Assembly: GCA_964036295.1 (NCBI GenBank) | Contig: OZ038462.1 | Location: forward strand, 10,836,440-10,900,439 | Source: Plumapathes pennacea | Lineage: Eukaryota > Cnidaria > Anthozoa > Antipatharia > Myriopathidae | DNA length: 64,000 nucleotides | Direction: 5' to 3' | Shown here: positions 63,189-64,000 of the stretch, piece by piece | Layout of the letters: each line of letters begins with the position of its first letter | Numbering within the stretch: position 1 is the stretch's first letter | The notes under the pieces: model-generated | Seen by the model: the letters and a program-made list of their open reading frames with translations, nothing else | Database searches by the model: none | Told to the model about the DNA's origin: nothing | Translations under genes and position numbers: made by a program

Positions 63189-63220
63189 CCCCCTCCCCCC
63201 CCCCCCCCCCCCCCCCCCCT
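63189..63220. repeat. C-homopolymer tract
   Basis: A run of almost only C, similar to 62699-62718. Length is likely variable or imprecise in an assembly. Confidence 0.9.
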
Positions 63221-64000
63221 CCAAAATAAGACCAAAAACGATTTGCAAGCTTAAGCTCGTGCGCATTGTTTTGACCTATTTAGGAACAGGTATAGCAAGG
63301 CAATTATAAGGAATATTTTACTTTCGTTTCAGGTCTATCATGGTACTGCGATTCATTAAAGTGTTTGGCAAAGCCATTCAAAATAATCTAGGATAAAACT
63401 GACCTTAAAGCAAGCAACCTTAGACTATTCTTCTGAATTTAAACTCCCAAAGGAACTTGCCCTCTTTGTTGAGACAACGTATTCTACGCGACCAAGTAAA
63501 AAGGAAGCAAGCTCTGAATAACCAATATTCAGCACACACTCGGCCAAGTTCCACAAAAACTTATCCGATATTCATCGGGGCCCAGCTGTTCACAGCACAT
63601 GTTATACACTGCAAACTTTTTTGATATCTTTAAGCCTCCAGGTGGGAAAATGCGTCCACAACACAACTCTCTTGAGCTAGAACAAACTGTTTGATTTGTC
63701 TTTATGAAAAACCCGCGAGTATATTAGAACATACCGCGCCGGATAATTAAGTCTTGCATGTCCACTCATTATAATCTGCATATATTAGCATGATCACCCG
63801 ACATGCTAATTATTTACACTACCCCAAACAAACACAAACTGTTTGACTGATCAAAGATATTCATTCATTTAGTTACAACATACGCAAACTACTAGGCGGT
63901 ACACTACTCTCATCGAGAGTTTAGATTTGAGTGGATCACACCTAACTGTTTTCACTGACGAGTTGAAAAATTGCGAAAACATCTACTCCACTCAACAACA

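Larger units (their letters stand above)
61079..64000. other. Region upstream of the NLR gene
   Basis: It must hold the NLR promoter and 5' UTR. Candidate motifs close to the start codon are listed separately. The minus-strand frames at 61172-61584 are short and overlapping, with no family I can name; a peptide like SQSYVWNALPVA faintly recalls reverse-transcriptase C-termini but is not enough for a call. 61903-62733 is a TIR element. From 62740 to the end I see only AT-rich sequence and a C-tract at 63189-63220. Confidence 0.6.

Overview
This is a window of animal nuclear DNA, most likely from an anthozoan cnidarian and probably a stony coral. Reasons: long AT-rich introns with GT-AG splice sites; one very large multi-exon gene whose spliced product aligns from end to end with the animal DNA-damage kinase ATM; many small inverted-repeat transposons, microsatellites and a tRNA-derived SINE; and a NACHT receptor with a DZIP3-type HEPN head, an architecture typical of cnidarian NLR families. 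The species assignment is inference.

Layout. 1-2949 is intronic or 5' sequence of ATM with no recognisable ATM exon. 2950-55110 (+) carries 63 exons of ATM, numbered E1-E63 here. They were found by matching the translation exon by exon to remembered vertebrate ATM and checking splice sites and codon phase. Joined, they keep one open frame of 2887 codons including the stop, about 2886 residues. The first roughly 200 residues, with the TAN motif, must lie upstream of the window. The order is helical solenoid (about E1-E36), FAT domain (about E37-E51), PI3K-like kinase domain (about E55-E62) and FATC tail (E63). Kinase and FATC signature residues are intact, so this looks like a functional gene. 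The longest intron (31425-35446) holds a decayed basic ORF and several repeats. The intron before the catalytic-loop exon holds a 42-bp minisatellite of about 20 units.

55111-57720 is the gap between two convergent genes and is filled largely with repeats. 57721-61078 (-) is a three-exon gene for an 831-residue HEPN-NACHT protein with a few leucine-rich repeats, a putative cytosolic immune sensor. 61079-64000 is its upstream region, with a GC-rich terminal-inverted-repeat element and two C-tracts, and no gene I can support.

The two genes face tail to tail and nothing in the sequence links them functionally. The window is notable mainly for its repeat biology: at least 15 short terminal-inverted-repeat elements, several with a second copy in the window; one three-deep nested insertion at 7323-8270; and an 86-bp-arm palindrome at 36171-36357. 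The strongest protein observations are an SQ at the place of human Ser1981, the absence of the redox cysteine Cys2991, a conserved Lys3016, and a GC-AG intron.
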